Origin: Omphiscola glabra
Lineage: Eukaryota > Mollusca > Gastropoda > Lymnaeidae
Length of the DNA stretch: 64,000 nucleotides
Direction of reading: 5' to 3'
Assembly (NCBI GenBank): GCA_964017045.1
Contig: OZ024810.1
Span: 9,107,562 to 9,171,561 of the forward strand
Part shown: one piece after another, positions 1-11,460 of the stretch
Layout of the letters: each line of letters starts with the position of its first letter
Position numbering within the stretch: the stretch's first letter is position 1
The notes under the pieces: model-generated
Seen by the model: the letters and a program-made list of their open reading frames with translations, nothing else
Databases searched by the model: none
Told to the model about the DNA's origin: nothing
Translations under genes and position numbers: made by a program

Positions 1-169
1 TCGCCTATTACTGCCCAGTGAGGTAGGAAGTGGAGCGGTCCGCTATGCAAGGGTCATTTCTCCCCATTTTTTTTTCGCTTTTAAAATGTAGAAATACCGC
101 GGAGTAATAACGACGTGGGTGGGGGAGAAAGGGGAGGATGAGGGCATGGGGGTGGAGGGGAAGAGCATT

Positions 170-400
170 GGTAACTCGTGGATTGGTGGCCTAACAGTGG
201 GACTGAAAGGCGATGTTGCAAGGTGTGTGTGTTTGTGCGCAGTAGTGGCGCCGTGACCAACAGTCCAACACGGATAGCTGCTCTCTCTCTGTGTGGATAT
301 CTGCCGGCTAAAATAGTGTTGAAAACGTTCGAAATTCTTGTGCCTTGCGGTGGAATATTTAGCGGAGTGCAAGATTTGCTCGGTATTCATCGTTTTCTGT
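170..400 (+). promoter_or_regulatory. candidate 5' untranslated exon or promoter stretch
   Basis: This stretch is richer in G, C and CpG than the AT-rich DNA after it, and it ends at a donor-like site (TTTTCT then GTGAGT near 400). It has no convincing reading frame. It could be a distant noncoding first exon of the downstream receptor gene or belong to a gene outside the window. Only base composition and one donor-like site support it. Confidence 0.18.
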
Positions 401-449
401 GAGTTTTTATCTCTTGGCCTAATTAAGGTTCTGATTGTGACTGATTGTA

Positions 450-1490
450 AGCTAAATGTAGGTCACGTTGATTAATGAAACGAGGGGGGTGGTAATGCAC
501 TCGGCTGTGGACGGCCTTCGGGCATGGTTCGACCACTTGCGACATTTCTCGCCAGCTTGTTGTGCGTTTGTCACGTAGTTTGGCTTAGTTCGTCACTGCG
601 TGATTCGAAAATATTGCCCTAGTTTGTTTGAAAATGAGGCCAGCTGGTGATTTGGTTTACTTTCAAGCTTGACACAGAATTCAGGCGGTGACGAGAAAAG
701 ACTTGGCGGTGTGTTGAAATAACATTAAATTGGACTTGGCATGGCCCTCTTCGTTGACCCAGTCTTACTGGGTCTGTTTGGGGCATTCATAAAGTCATAT
801 AATATAAAGGATGTTTTTATTTTTACAATTGTTATTAAAAAGAGATCCGACTAAATAGGACCTAAGTAGGCCTGCTTATATTTTTAGACTTAACTTAATG
901 TCAGTGCAGCATTTGTTTGTATAGGCATATATGCCCTATTTAATATTAAGTTTATAATTAAGGCGAATGCAATGCACCATTTGTTTTTAGGTGTCTGGTA
1001 AAGCGAAATATCTATGACTATGTTACATTTGGTCGTGTGTTGAATGTAGCCTAGGCTTAGGCCGTCTTTAATAAATTTTGAAAAATAGAAATATCAGTAG
1101 TGCTAGGCCTGTGGCTTGTGGTCATACTGACTCATACTGCATTACTTAGCCGTCTAAGCCTACTTCACTTCTTGTAAATGGGGTAAAAGGAAACGTACTA
1201 GGCTGTAATAAAATATTATGATCATTTTGTGTAGACCTGGCGGGAATGTGTTCGACAGGTCTTAATAAAACGCGTGTGCTATTTATATACGTTTACATTG
1301 ACATTATCTTGCCGGTCGAAATCAAGACAACAAAAGAGAGGCTCAGGACACGGCTTTTGGGTTGCAAAGTTCAAATATCAGTTGGATAACGCATTAATCA
1401 TCAGGCCTCATAATACTTTTATACTAATAGGTTAGGCCAATATTTTTATTTACAATGTATGACCCACCCATCCCACTTTTTAAAAGGCAT
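450..1490. other. no recognised feature
   Basis: AT-rich unique-looking DNA. I see no reading frame, tandem array or repeat family in it. Confidence 0.5.
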
Positions 1491-1498
1491 ATTCCCAT

Positions 1499-1858
1499 TG
1501 GCTGCACCTATTGGTACCCGGGTACCAGAAGTGAGAAGTTGGGATTAAACAACGATTTAAAATATTATTGTTGGGTTTGTAAGACCAAATGAGGTATCAA
1601 ATGCAAGATAATTGAATGGACTATACGTTTGAAAACTTAATTCTTCATTTTAACTAAAATAAACGGTTATTGCACGCTACTGGTCCCTCTGTCGCTCACC
1701 CTAACCCGACCCCTAAATCTATCATAAACAAAGGGAAGTGACTCCCAATAAGGGGACCACAACAGCACATTAGCCAAATAAACTACTACAAATGATATCC
1801 GAATAGCATTGAGTCTAATGGTACCCGGGTGCGAATGGCGGCGCTGCGTGTCTGGGTC
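1499..1858 (+). mobile_element. partial foldback (MULE-like) element, copy 1
   Basis: The left arm, starting GGCTGCACCTATTGGTACCC, and the inner arm and centre match the complete palindromic element at 24643-25090. This copy lacks the right arm. It is split by a 111-bp insertion at 1665-1775 flanked by the duplication AAATAAAC. A LINE 3' tail abuts its right side. Confidence 0.75.
1665..1775 (+). mobile_element. short MITE with 8-bp target duplication, copy 1
   Basis: The 111-bp segment begins GGTTATTGCACGC and ends ATTAGCC, giving imperfect terminal inverted repeats. It is flanked by AAATAAAC at 1657-1664 and 1776-1783. The uninterrupted sister copy of the host element near 24795 carries a single AAATAAAC, so the insertion can be read directly. 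A second copy lies at 51513-51622. The 8-bp duplication fits the hAT superfamily. Confidence 0.8.
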
Positions 1859-1930
1859 CACCTACGAACCCACCGTAACCCACTCCCCTAACTGGATGGT
1901 CCTAGTCGATTTGACGTACGAACAACAAAA
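1859..1930 (+). mobile_element. 5'-truncated LINE 3' tail
   Basis: This closely matches the end of the large LINE at 37655-37735, including CCTACGAACCCACCGTAACC, TGGATGGTCCTAGTCG and a final GAACAACAA. Only the last zinc-finger codons and the short 3' UTR remain, as expected from truncated reverse transcription. Confidence 0.8.
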
Positions 1931-2076
1931 TCATCATGTTGGGGGTGGGGGCGTGGAAGTGTCATAATATCGAATTTTTTTAAATTTAAAGTTATACCAA
2001 TGGCCTACCCTATATGATTTAACTTATGACTCATGAGTAGCTTGGTCTGTCTGTCTCAAGTCTCAGGCCTCTTTCT

Positions 2077-2250
2077 TATCGCTATTGTTATTTAAACAGC
2101 TTATCGCGGTTGTTATTTAAACAGCTTATGGCTATTGTTTTTTAAACAGCTTAGTTATGGCTATTGTTTTTTAAACAGCTTATCGCTATTTTTATTTAAA
2201 CAGCTATCGCTATAGTTAATAAACAGCTATTGTTATTTAACCAACTTATC
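2077..2250. repeat. tandem repeat, ~25-bp unit
   Basis: About six degenerate copies of a unit around CTATTGTTATTTAAACAGCT. Confidence 0.85.
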
Positions 2251-2301
2251 AATAAAAAAAATAAAGGTTAAAAATCGACAGGCAACTTTATTAACTCCTA
2301 T

Positions 2302-2350
2302 CCGGAAATTATTTCGAAAGAATTTTGTTCCATCGAAAATTGTACGGATG
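2302..2350. mobile_element. fragment of the GAAATTTCGTCGACGG foldback family
   Basis: GGAAATTATTTCGAAAG followed by a diverged CATCGAAAATTG resembles the end of the palindromic MITE family seen at 5722, 7881, 14276 and 32897. It is short and diverged. Confidence 0.4.
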
Positions 2351-2399
2351 CTGGAAATGAAATTTTAAATTTGCTATGAGGAGATTTATACTAAGTTTA

Positions 2400-3360
2400 T
2401 TATTTAAAACAAATAAATAAAAACAAATTTAGTGGAGGGGCTAGTGCTGAGAAATGTGGAAGGTTTAAACTTTTTAATAACATTTATTTTTGTTGGTTTT
2501 CCCCCATTATTTAATTTTTAACTAATTCCTGTTCCAACACATTTCCTGCAACCTATATGTGTGTGTGACTGTGTATCTAAGTCTATGTGAATATGCAAAG
2601 TTTGAGGAAAATTATAAAAAATTTGATTTGAGGGTTCCAAATACTTGCTCGAAAGAAATGTTGCTGTATTCTTGATGGACCTATTATTACGATATTAATT
2701 AGTTTATATGTAACAACCAATACCTTATTAAAAATAAAATTATATTTATAATCCAAGATAATACAATTTAAAATACTTTTTTTTTTCTTAATGAAGCCAT
2801 TTGAATTATTTCTTTAACAAACGCTGTTACTTATTATATGCAATTTTCATACCAGTAACGTTCCTGGACGCTTTTTTTCCTGTCACAATCTGTCACAAAT
2901 ATCAGACCCCCCCACCCCTAAAGTGCGTCATATTTTTAAATTAAAAAAATTATTGAAAACTTTTTACACAGGTAACAACTTATTAACATTTTATCACGCG
3001 CTAACTTTAAAAGTATAAAAGTGAAATCTTCTATCAGAGCAGATCTATCACAACAGAAATGTAAACATCATTTTTTCCCTTAAAAAGTTTCAATATGGGA
3101 CCGAAAGATATTCAAACAAGATTTTGTTCCCCAGCGGTTAAAAAAATCTAAATGAAGACAAATGAAGTCATTATTTTCACCAATGGAGTTACTTTTTATT
3201 TTATTGTTGTTGTAGAAGATGGCTGATTATTTATTTTTTTTACGCAGAGATACCTTAGATGTCTTGTATTTAAATTGTTGTCTTAGATGTTTTGTGTTTA
3301 AATTGTTGTCTTGGGGTTAAAATAGGTATTTATTATTTATGTGCTTAAAATAATCACTTT
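2400..3360. other. no recognised feature
   Basis: Very AT-rich DNA with A and T homopolymers; no gene or repeat family recognised. Confidence 0.45.
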
Positions 3361-3364
3361 CTTC

Positions 3365-4540
3365 TTCTTTTCTTAGCCGTTCTCACTCCCAGTGGAGCAT
3401 ATGCCATCATCAATAATTTTCCTCCATCTGTCCCTGTCCTGGGCTATCTTTGCTAGTTCAGCCCAGCTTTTCTTCATTCTCTTCACCTCTGTCTCTCCTC
3501 CTCTCTTCCATGTGGCTCTTGGTCTTCCTCTTTTCCTGATACCTTGAGGATTCCAGTTCAGGGCCTGTCTTGTGATGTTAGTGTTTGGTTTCCTTAATGT
3601 GTGCCCTATCCATCTCCATTTTCTCATTTTTATCTCCGTCTCCACCGGAACACTTGATGTTCTCTCCCAAATGACTGTGTTACAAATTTTGTCAAACCAT
3701 CTTATTTTGAGGATCCTTCGCAAGCATCTGTTTATAAAAACATGCAGTTTTTTTAATGTTTGTTTTTGTTGTTCTCCAAGGTTCCTAGCCATGCATAAGA
3801 AGTGCCTTGACATTTGAGTTGAATATTTTTAACTTTGTTTTTGTCAGTATTTCACTTGAGTTCCAGATGTTTCGCAGGACATTGACTGCTCCTCTGGCCT
3901 TTTGGATCCTAGACTTTGTCCTCATCTGTGCCACCATTGTTATTTATGATTCTTCCCAGGTATGTAAAAGTCTCATCTTCTTCAAGAGACGCTACTCCCA
4001 GGTTAATCCCAATAACTCTATCATCCACTGCATTTATTCTTAAGGTCTTGGTTTTCCCTTTATTTATGCTAAGTCCAACGTGCTGGGATACAGGGTCAAG
4101 TTTTGTTGTTTTCTCCTGCATTTGTTTATGGCTATGTGATTAAAGTGCAATGTCATCTGCAAAATCCAAATCCTTGAACTGTCTGAAAGGTGTCCACTGG
4201 ATTCCATTTTTCCCATCCCGTGTTGTTTCTCTCATGATCCAATCTCACGATCCAGTAAATGGATAACAGAAAGAGGAATGGTGAGAGCAGGCATCCCGTC
4301 ATGTATAATTACCCTGCAGCTCATATCCTTGTATGTGTTCTTAATCAAGTAAGTTAGCTTTTGGGGAATACCATAATGTCTTAGTAGTTTCAAGAGTGTA
4401 TCTCTGTCTAAGCTGTCAAATGCTTTTTCGAAGTGGACAAAATTTAGGTGCGATGATGCATTCCACTCCAAGCACTGTTCCATGATCATAAGGCGCCGTG
4501 CAATTCGGTCAGTACATGATCTGTAAATAATCACTACCTA
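3365..4540 (-). pseudogene. decayed LINE reverse transcriptase (3' part)
   Basis: Three minus-strand segments, in order from 4534 down to 3373, read as the second half of a non-LTR reverse transcriptase. The first holds the palm motif-A region (FEKAFDSLDRDTLLKLL). The second holds LSINKGKTKTLRIN and the FTYLGRIINNNGG motif. The third holds the LINE C-terminal signature [10 protein letters not shown] and ends DRDRWRKIIDDG before a stop. Frameshifts and stops separate them, and the segment that should carry the catalytic F/YADD box is not readable. A (CTT)-rich run at 3358-3372 is the reverse complement of a simple 3' tail. It is a dead copy from a different lineage than the LINE at 34560-37690. 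Confidence 0.8.
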
Positions 4541-5039
4541 TGATTACAATTTAAAAATAAGTAAATATAAAAAAAAATTATTGGGATCAATAAAATATTT
4601 TTTTTAAAAATCTTTATTCGAATTTTTATTTGTATGATAAAAAGATTATATACAATGTGTGACGTCATTCAAGATTTTACACCTCCACCACGTGTCACAC
4701 TTTCTTAACCCCCCCCCCACCCTCCACACACCCTTTATTCGGAGCATGACGTACTTAATAGGCGGCCCGTAATAGGTATGCTTAATTAAAGCCTCAAGGT
4801 AATCAAACCAGACGACACAATCATTCAATTTAGAAGTTTTCACTCTGCCTTGTTTGAGTGCTCACACTCAAGTTGTAGAGTATCATGTGGTGTGAGTCTC
4901 AGTTATGGCCCGCTTGGTTTTTTTTTGTTCTTTTTTTGTGTGTGTGTGCGTGTGCAATTGTTGTTATCTCTCTTGTTGCTAAACAAAGTCGGGATTTTTA
5001 CGACTAGAAGAGCAGCACGGTGTTGGTGGTTGTTATGAT

Positions 5040-5345
5040 TACTATTACTTGGCAAGATTCAAAGCATCAGATCCGGCAAATTGTGGGGGAGGGGGGTGTT
5101 CGCCTCCCAGTACAGTCAGCCAAGGCCAGGAGGGTATGACCTGGTTAGTCACAGGATCGTTGTGCAGTCACTGGTCGAAAGAAGGGTGGGGGAGGGGTAA
5201 TGTGGCCAGGACTATGTGCTCGTATTGTGTAGTGGCGATGAGTCTGTGCCTTGCCCGTGGTTTAAATTCTCCAACTTGAGGGAGGCGCGTGGGGGTGGGG
5301 GGGGGGGAGTTAGGTGGCGGCGGCGAGCATTGATGACGTCACGAC
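5040..5345 (+). promoter_or_regulatory. GC-rich promoter-like stretch with a CRE palindrome
   Basis: A locally GC-rich, CpG-containing region ends in GGCGGCGGCGAGC followed by the perfect cAMP-response palindrome TGACGTCA at 5334-5341. No credible coding frame is present. It may mark a promoter or noncoding first exon, possibly of RAR about 19 kb downstream. The functional reading is inference. Confidence 0.3.
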
Positions 5346-5721
5346 TGTATCTTTCTGTCTTTAGATTTTAGACGTACATCTTTTCAAATAGTTCAACAAT
5401 ATCTCATGACAGGCTATCTGGTCAGCCAATATATGCATCGATGGCTAAGTTCGTATCACATTTGAACTGTTATTATTAGGCGTATTTAAAATTAATTTAC
5501 AGTCTACAAGTAGATGACGTGGGAAACACGCACGTCTTTGCGGACTACTTTTATATTAAGTAAACTATTCGCGGGCCGCATGTCATTTCACAGTATACTA
5601 AAAAAATTTAAGAGAAGCACGCACTCAATGCCGATTGACTTTGCAAAATGTAATTACGACTGGACTCAGAATTAACATTAATTCTGCACTAATTCTTCAC
5701 ACTCGAAAAGGTCCTATTCGT

Positions 5722-5888
5722 AAATTTGTTTGAAAGAAATTTCGTCGACGGAAAATTGATCGAACGCATTATTTTCTTTTAAGTAAAGTGCGTTCAAGTT
5801 CAAAAAGAAATTTGACTAAAATTTTAAGGTGTAAACTGAAAAAAAGATTCGACGAAATTTCTTTCAAACTTCAAACAAATTTCCGATA
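5722..5888. mobile_element. foldback MITE (GAAATTTCGTCGACGG family), copy
   Basis: The left arm contains GAAAGAAATTTCGTCGACGG and the right arm contains GACGAAATTTCTTTC. The centre carries GCATTATTTTC and AGTGCGTTCAAG. The palindromic organisation and sequence match the copy at 14276-14564. Confidence 0.7.
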
Positions 5889-6089
5889 ACCTCGAAAAAC
5901 GGGTTCCCATTTTTTAAATTTCCTTTAAACTGGGTGGGATGGAGTGTATTGACATGTTTACAAAAAAATATGTTACTATTGATTTATTATTTGACTTCAG
6001 ACTTATCTTATAGGTTTTATTGTCTGAACAGGTTCATTGTATTTTTTTTAACACGGCATAGCAAAGTCTATTTTTAGCGTCAACAAAGG

Positions 6090-6502
6090 GAGCGTATCGG
6101 TTATGTGAACAGTGATGAGCCGCACACAAAAAAAGTGGAGACAACCATTGGGCAAACCGCAGATTGACGTCTGCCGTTGTGATGAGAGATGGGGAGGGAT
6201 AGGGTGGGAAAGAAATGAGGTCGCGGGAAGGAAATAGAAGTCCGATCTAGGTCAGATCGGACGGGGTGTGCTGGAATACTCGTGGGTGGGTTGCGTTCAT
6301 CAGTGCTAGTCATGGAGTAGAGTGCTCGGAGACGGACCGTTTCAGCCGTGTGTTGTTGGTTGGATGTGTGTTCTCAGCTGATTGTTGTGACACGGGACGA
6401 GTGGAACTTGTAGGGCAAGGCCCTCTTCTCTAGTGCAGAGTGGCTGAGTAGTGTGATAGTATTGGTGGACACTGCCCGTGGTAGTGGCGTAATGAGCAGA
6501 GG
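6090..6502 (+). promoter_or_regulatory. candidate 5' untranslated exon
   Basis: This stretch is richer in G, C and CpG than its surroundings and ends at a good donor consensus, AGAGG then GTGAGTC at 6503. It lacks a long reading frame. It could be a noncoding exon of the downstream RAR gene. Only composition and the donor support this. Confidence 0.25.
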
Positions 6503-6735
6503 GTGAGTCAAGGATAATATTTAAGTGTATCGTGGGTATAGTAGTGTGCAGTGGCGGATTCGAGGAAGAGGATCGTGGGCGGGTCGGCGTCGCAGAACAT
6601 TTTACGCATGTCTCCAATATTGAATAACACGATGTGACCTGTGCGGAAAATGCCAAGAAGCTAAACGGCACTTGACATATCCTTGCAAAAGAGTTCGTGC
6701 TTTTGTTTGTTGTTGTTACTCCTGTTGACTTAAAT

Positions 6736-6900
6736 CAGCGGTTTCAACGTGTTGGTCGCGACCACTTTGAGGGTCGAACTACCTTAGGCAGTCACAGGGG
6801 TCCCTTAAGACCATCGGAATACACATAATTTATGAAGTAGCAACGAAAATAATTTTATGGATGAGGAACTGTATTAAAGTTAAAGGGTCGAGAACCACTG
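6736..6900. mobile_element. hAT-type MITE, CAGYGGTTCTCAA family
   Basis: The element begins CAGCGGTTTCAACG and ends GAGAACCACTG, with GGTCGCGACC and ATGAGGAACTGTATTAAAG inside. Flanks are ACTTAAAT on the left and ACCTAAAT on the right, a 7/8 match to an 8-bp target duplication. It is nonautonomous and has no transposase. Confidence 0.85.
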
Positions 6901-7880
6901 ACCTAAATGTTGGTAATCCATTTCCTATCTAATCCCCACCCACCCACCCACCCCTTTTTTTAAATCTTAGCCTTAATGACAAAATGAATTCTCAATGTGC
7001 ACTGTTGTTAGGGGCCTATTAAACTGAGTCGGATCTCGGGATTGTCATCAAAGTGATTATTTGATTTTGAGAGCACGCTGGAACAAATTGCGGGGGTGGG
7101 AAACCAATACATTTCTAGATAATTATTGATTTTAAGTATCTCAAATATGATCAAAGGTGAAAAGTTGAGCGCTCCTATATATACCGTATTATAATATATA
7201 CACCACGGGAATCTTGCAGTTCAGGTGCGTATATTATTTCGGATAGAATTTCGTATTATTGCGTGTAAACTTACATGTATTCTTTATAAAATTAAGTCCA
7301 GACAGTATTAGTTAACGCTAACACTAAATTGTACGTCATTAACTTTGCTTTTTATTGATTTTTACAGCCCCCATAGGTACATAGCCGGTAACGTAAACGA
7401 TCTCTCCATTTTCTTGTTGTTTTTTTTTTAAATTCACTCTACATGCCAGATTGCAATTATATTTACACACCCCATATAAGAAAAAAAAAGAATTTGGGCC
7501 CCCCTTATAAGATAATGGAACATCTAACTATGTTCGCCGTCCGCCCCCCCCCCTCGCCGCCGCCCCCCCCCCCTTTCATTATTTTTTTTTTTGTGAACAT
7601 ACCTACAGTTTGAAAATTTCGTTTAGCATACCAACTGATTGGTGATAAAAAGTCTGGCAACAGGGTGAAAAAATACAAAACAAATGGAGCTATAGAAGGT
7701 TGGCGGGTGTTAAGAAGCTTTAGAAATAAAATAAAACGCACATAAGCACTGTACAATTCAGTATTAGTTAACTATCAGTGCCTGGATATAATTTAATGAT
7801 GATGACACATAAGTTTACATGCTATAACACGATATTCGAACAGAAATAATATACGCACCTGAACTGCATCATTTGGTTAC

Positions 7881-8100
7881 CAGAAGTTTGAAAGAAATTT
7901 CGTCGATGGAAAAATGATCAACGGAAAGTTTGTTCGAATGGTTTTTTTTCAGTTCACACGTTCAAATTTTCTTTAAATTTCTTTTTGAACGCACTATTAT
8001 ACTATATCGTAAAACAAAATAATGCGTTCAAAAAGAAATTTGACGCAAAATTGGATCGCATGAACTGAAACAACAAATTCGATCAAACTTCCGTCGATTA
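7881..8100. mobile_element. foldback MITE (GAAATTTCGTCGACGG family), copy
   Basis: Starts after GGTTAC with CAGAAGTTTGAAAG and AAATTTCGTCGATGG; ends CGATCAAACTTCCGTCG. The inner part has GTTCACACGTTCAAA and its inverted counterpart. Same architecture as the 14276 copy. Confidence 0.7.
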
Positions 8101-8179
8101 ACACGTTTAAAAATAAATATTAAAAATAAATAAATTAGGAATCCATTTTATTAACAATATTCGGTTACTCATCATGTTA

Positions 8180-8262
8180 TTATTTTTTTATTATCATGTC
8201 ATTATCTTGTTATTATCTTGTTATTATCATGTTATTATCATGTTATCATCTTGTTATCGTCT
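8180..8262. repeat. simple repeat around TTATTATCATG
   Basis: Degenerate 12-bp repeat of TTATTATCATGT and TTATTATCTTG. Confidence 0.7.
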
Positions 8263-8501
8263 TCTTGTCTTACTAAAACATACTTTCAATTACTTGCTCC
8301 TAATACCGACACAAAATTTCGCGTAAACCCTTTCACTGACAGCGACTCGCCTTTAAATCTTTATTATAAAACACTAGGGGGGGGGGGGGAGGTCTCTTCT
8401 ATTATTATATCTCATTTCTCGTTCGTCCTCGGCATGCGAAGATGACCAGGGAAATATTGGACCAGAGCAGTAGCCTTGACTTGAGCTGTGTTGTGTTTAA
8501 A

Positions 8502-8620
8502 TTAAAGAGGGAGTTGCTCTAAAGAGGGAGTTGCTCTAAAGAGGGAGTTGCTCTAAAGAGGGAGTTGCTCTAAAGAGGGAGTTGCTATAAAGAGGGAGTT
8601 ACTCTAAAGAGGGAGTTTGC
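8502..8620. repeat. tandem repeat, 17-bp unit
   Basis: Seven near-identical copies of TAAAGAGGGAGTTGCTC. Confidence 0.9.
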
Positions 8621-9094
8621 TCAATTCGTCCGCCTCACTCCAGTGACCAAACTTGCTCAAGACGACCGACAGGCCAGGATGCAGAGTAGAGTGACCCGCT
8701 GTGCTCTTTTTATGCTGTCCACGTCGCAGTATATTTTCATATTTGGAAATTTTCATTGTGTCCACGTCATACCGCCTACGGGACCGCGTCTCCCTGGGTT
8801 GATTTCAGAGTTGGTCCCTTTCTCATTAGACCTACAAGCTCAACATTTAACACAACTATGACGTGAACTGTTCAACAGCATAAGTGGTCGGGGCCACAAC
8901 ACAAAAGTTCCTTTGAGGTTTAACAATCGTGTTTCTGTTATTTAGGTCACATTGGGTTGCCCCATTTTTTTTTTACACTAGTTTATCTGTTCCACTTTGG
9001 GCGGGTTGAGGTGGGGGGGGGCTGTCTGGGAGCAGGGGAGAGAGAAAACCATGTTGCCGTGTACTTTTCTTATTCCCCCCCCCCCCTAGTCCCA

Positions 9095-9460
9095 TTTACA
9101 TACATTTCCTGCTTTTTCTCTTCCCGTTAGTTCCAGTTAAAACCATTTTCTTCTTTTTCCCTACCCGTTAGTTCCAGATACATACATTTTCTTCTTTTTC
9201 CCTACCCGTTAGTTCCAGTTACATACATTTTCTTCTTTTTCACTTCCCGTTAGTTCCAGTTACATACATTTTCTTCTTTTTCCCTACCCGTTAGTTCCAG
9301 TTAAATACATTTTCTTCTTTTTCCCTTCCCGTTAGTTCCAGTTACATACATTTTCTTCTTTTTCCATTTCCGTTAGTTCCATTTACACATATCCCTCTTC
9401 TCTCTTCCCGTTAGTTCTATTTACACATTTCCCTCTTCTCTCTTCCCGTTAGTTCACGTC
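9095..9460. repeat. tandem repeat, ~40-bp unit
   Basis: About nine copies of a pyrimidine-rich unit that contains CCCGTTAGTTCCAGTTACAT followed by TTTTCTTCTTTTTCC. Confidence 0.9.
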
Positions 9461-10220
9461 TCCTTATTTTCAATCAATCAATCCCCCCCTTTTTTTTCCA
9501 TTTCCGCCCCCTCCCCTCTGCATTTTATTTTTCTCTTCCATTATCCGACTCCATCCATAGATGATGATAGAGACGATTAAAATGCTTACACAAATTCCAT
9601 TCGATCTTTCGTAATGCGGGGTTCTTAGCCGTCTCGCATGAAAAGACATAACATTTTCTAAACTAAAAGATTCCGAAGTGCAGTAAATATTTTCATTCTG
9701 GTCTATCTGGCCCGTAGTCCATCCAATACTCCACGACCTCCAACATTACCAATGTCATGCACCTTCACCCACCACGCTCTCTCAGAGTCACGCCTACACT
9801 CACCCCGTGCACTCTAACCAAAGGTTCTCTGCTATGGCTATAGGTCAGGGGTCGCTTGAAAATGTCCACACAAAAAAATCGTATTTTCCGTTCTAAACAA
9901 ATGTGAATTTTATATTATATGTAACAACTTTCAATGTAGAATGAACATTTTATGTACCGTACAGGATCAGGGTTCTTTCGAATTGTCTCTGCACTAACTT
10001 CCCGAATTGGACTTCTATAAATAATCCTGCTTGTGGGCAGGCCTGTGATAAACAAAAGCTGCGCCTGGGGAAAACCACAATTTTGGCGCCCTCGTCCCCT
10101 AAAAAGTGTAGATTAAGACACATATTACGCATTAATAAATTATGATTTTTTTCGCCTCTTACTCTCCCCCCCCCCCTTTTTTTGGGCCACCTTTCCCACG
10201 CCCCCCCCCCTATTTTTTTC

Positions 10221-10298
10221 GCACGACCCTCATTGGGTCGCGACCACTTGGCAAATATTATCAAGGGGTCGCGGCACTAAAAATGTTGAGAATCGCTG
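10221..10298. mobile_element. truncated hAT-type MITE
   Basis: GACCCTCATTGGGTCGCGAC and the right end GTTGAGAATCGCTG match the CAGYGGTTCTCAA family. The left terminal repeat and most of the middle are missing. Confidence 0.6.
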
Positions 10299-10624
10299 CT
10301 CTGACCAGCAACGCGACAATTTCTATTAACAACGTGACACACTGAACCTGGACCTGAGCCGTCGCGCGGACCCAGCAACTCCTCCAACTGCATCGGGGTC
10401 TTAACCGTGTATATTTAAGGACCCAAAGTTGTGAAGTGGGAACAGAGTTAAACTAGTAACTTTGCATGCAGGGGCCCCAAAAAAAAACAACCCTTTAATG
10501 TGGCGGGGGTAATGGATTTGGGGGGGGGGGGGCTCCAAAAGCCGTGTAACGGCCGTGCATTCAACCAACAATGTGAATTTGAGTAAAAATTCACGTTCTC
10601 ACATTTCAAACTGTTTAATGTAGT

Positions 10625-10768
10625 CAACCAGGCTGCTGCCATTTGGGCTGCAAGCCAGGCTGTCAACCAGGCTGCCATTTGGGCTGCAAGCCAGGCTGCC
10701 ATTTGGGCTGCAAGCCAGGCTGCCATTTGGGCTGCAAGCCAGGCTGCCATTTGGGCTGCAAGCCAGAT
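10625..10768. repeat. tandem repeat, 24-bp unit
   Basis: About six copies of a unit containing GCCATTTGGGCTGCAAGCC. Its period is a multiple of three, so long open frames on the minus strand here are by-products. Confidence 0.9.
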
Positions 10769-10959
10769 TTCGTTTACTGATCCAAGTGACCACGGAGCCA
10801 CTTATGACTTATGCTCATGTCTTTAATCCGGAACTCGATTTTTTTTTAAAGGGGCCTCATTTATAACTATAGGAAGAGCCATGGTGTTATAAGGGATGAC
10901 GTATTTTGAGACACACTTTGTCCGCCTTCCACGTGCATGACCTCTTTCAAGTCGGTCCC

Positions 10960-11460
10960 GTGTTGGGGCGGCTAGATAAAAATATCCCTTTGATGATACT
11001 TTTGTTTACTATCATCCGTTTCTGTGGAACATGATAGAACAATCTAGAAAATGTTGGAAGCAGTAAGACTGTGTGTTCCATTTCCAGAATGATCATCTGA
11101 AACTGCCTATAAAAAGGGCTGACCGATAGAGAGGGGAGAGATTTTCCTTTTATTGATTACGAGGCATGCTATGTGTCATTATACTTTGTTGTGTGTAGAG
11201 AGTTTTATTTCCTCGTACAATTTTGTGCTCATTGTATTTTTATATACAGTACGGGTACCAGCAAATCTGTAAGTTTATAATTTTAATCATATTTTCTCTT
11301 GCTGTTATTATTTAATTGAAGTTCACAAATTAAAAAGTTATTAATTGTAATTAGCTCTGGCCTTAATTGTCGTTTTATTTGTTATTATTTTTAACCTTTG
11401 GTATCGTCCTTTATTATGGACTGTTTCTAAAACGAGCCCTAGACAAAACAACAGAGATTA
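10960..11460 (+). promoter_or_regulatory. TATA-containing stretch, possible solo LTR
   Basis: CCTATAAAAAGGG near 11107 is a strong TATA-like box followed by a purine-rich stretch. The surroundings contain TGTTGGAAGCAG, a pattern seen in some LTRs. I could not find matching ends, a target duplication or internal retroelement genes. It could equally be a promoter or chance. Confidence 0.18.

Noticed and set aside
3572..4143. Three short + strand frames
   Set aside because: Antisense shadows of the minus-strand LINE relic.
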